From assembly GCA_964400015.1 (NCBI GenBank), contig CAYNRR010000024.1, positions 1 to 12,792 on the forward strand: 12,792 nt of DNA. Reading direction: 5' to 3'. Within the stretch, counting starts at the first letter, position 1, and every line of letters begins with the position of its first letter. The notes under the pieces are model-generated. The model was given only the letters and a program-made list of their open reading frames with translations, had not been told where the DNA came from and did no database searches. The position numbers and the translations under genes were made by a program. The DNA is from UBA1234 sp964400015 (GTDB lineage: Bacteria > Bacillota > Clostridia > TANB77 > UBA1234). This document shows, in pieces, positions 12,737 through 12,792 of this stretch.

Positions 12737-12787
12737 ATACCACTTTTCAAGTGTTTTTGAGGGAACATTTGAAAGGTGGTATTTTTT
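12737..12787 (+). promoter_or_regulatory. Long hairpin burying the ribosome binding site of the next gene
   Basis: Bases 12737-12755 pair with 12764-12782 in a 19-bp stem containing two G-U pairs. Its 3' arm contains the whole Shine-Dalgarno, GAAAGGTGGT (12771-12780), eight bases before the ATG at 12788. Six Ts (12782-12787) follow, so it can also act as an intrinsic terminator. A competing small stem GTATC/GATAC (12725-12740) would free part of it. Confidence 0.7.
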
Positions 12788-12792
12788 ATGAC
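12788..12792 (+). CDS. Start of a further gene, cut by the window edge
   Basis: ATG at 12788 follows GAAAGGTGGT by eight bases, the same type of site used by the genes at 11769 and 12253. Only one codon and two bases are visible, so the product is unknown. Confidence 0.4.

Noticed and set aside
12643..12787. Retron RNA, type III antitoxin repeats or a CRISPR array
   Set aside because: There are no flanking complementary a1/a2 ends for a retron, no regular tandem repeat of ToxI type, and no repeat-spacer periodicity. The downstream gene is not visible, so a partner protein cannot be checked.

Overview
The window looks like the chromosome of a low-G+C Gram-positive anaerobe (class Clostridia; I cannot name the genus). 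Most coding DNA is very AT-rich, ribosome binding sites are strong AGGAGG types, a surface protein ends in S-layer-homology repeats, and the tRNA encodes its own CCA end. It divides into host chromosome (about 1-7399) and the left end of an integrated element, most likely a temperate prophage, running from about 7400 past the right edge.

Host part. A two-gene rightward operon (136-3020) encodes a secreted S-layer-anchored protein with an N-terminal extracellular domain of unknown function, followed by a NodB-type polysaccharide deacetylase; both probably act at the cell wall. Next comes an alpha-glucan phosphorylase gene (3145-4815) with its own promoter and a strong bidirectional terminator. 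Its base composition and codon choice are strikingly unlike the genes on either side. A U32-family protein (4876-7191, minus strand) converges on it. A tRNA-Gln(CTG) gene (7324-7399) ends the host part.

Element part. A tyrosine integrase (minus strand) lies directly beside the tRNA 3' end, the classic attL arrangement, with short direct repeats between them that could be integrase arm sites. Further right is a divergent lysogeny switch. Leftward, a CI/LexA-type self-cleaving repressor is followed 4 bases later by a YHYH-motif secreted protein, which is frameshifted, and then by a secreted stalk-domain protein; these look like lysogenic-conversion cargo. Rightward are a Cro-like regulator, a second XRE regulator, an excisionase-like protein, a short YneA-like LysM membrane protein, and small phage proteins including an AbrB/MazE-like one. 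attR is not in the window.

Regulatory DNA is the richest part. Five copies of (T/A)TAAC-N5-GTTAA are placed as CI/Cro operators (10586-10942). Two copies of a different palindrome, TTACGAA-N5-TTCGTAA, precede the second XRE gene. A third, unrelated perfect palindrome fills the spacer of a strong promoter at 12188-12216. The right edge (12643-12787) is a run of overlapping hairpins, the last of which buries the ribosome binding site of the next gene; this is the best candidate for an undescribed regulatory element.
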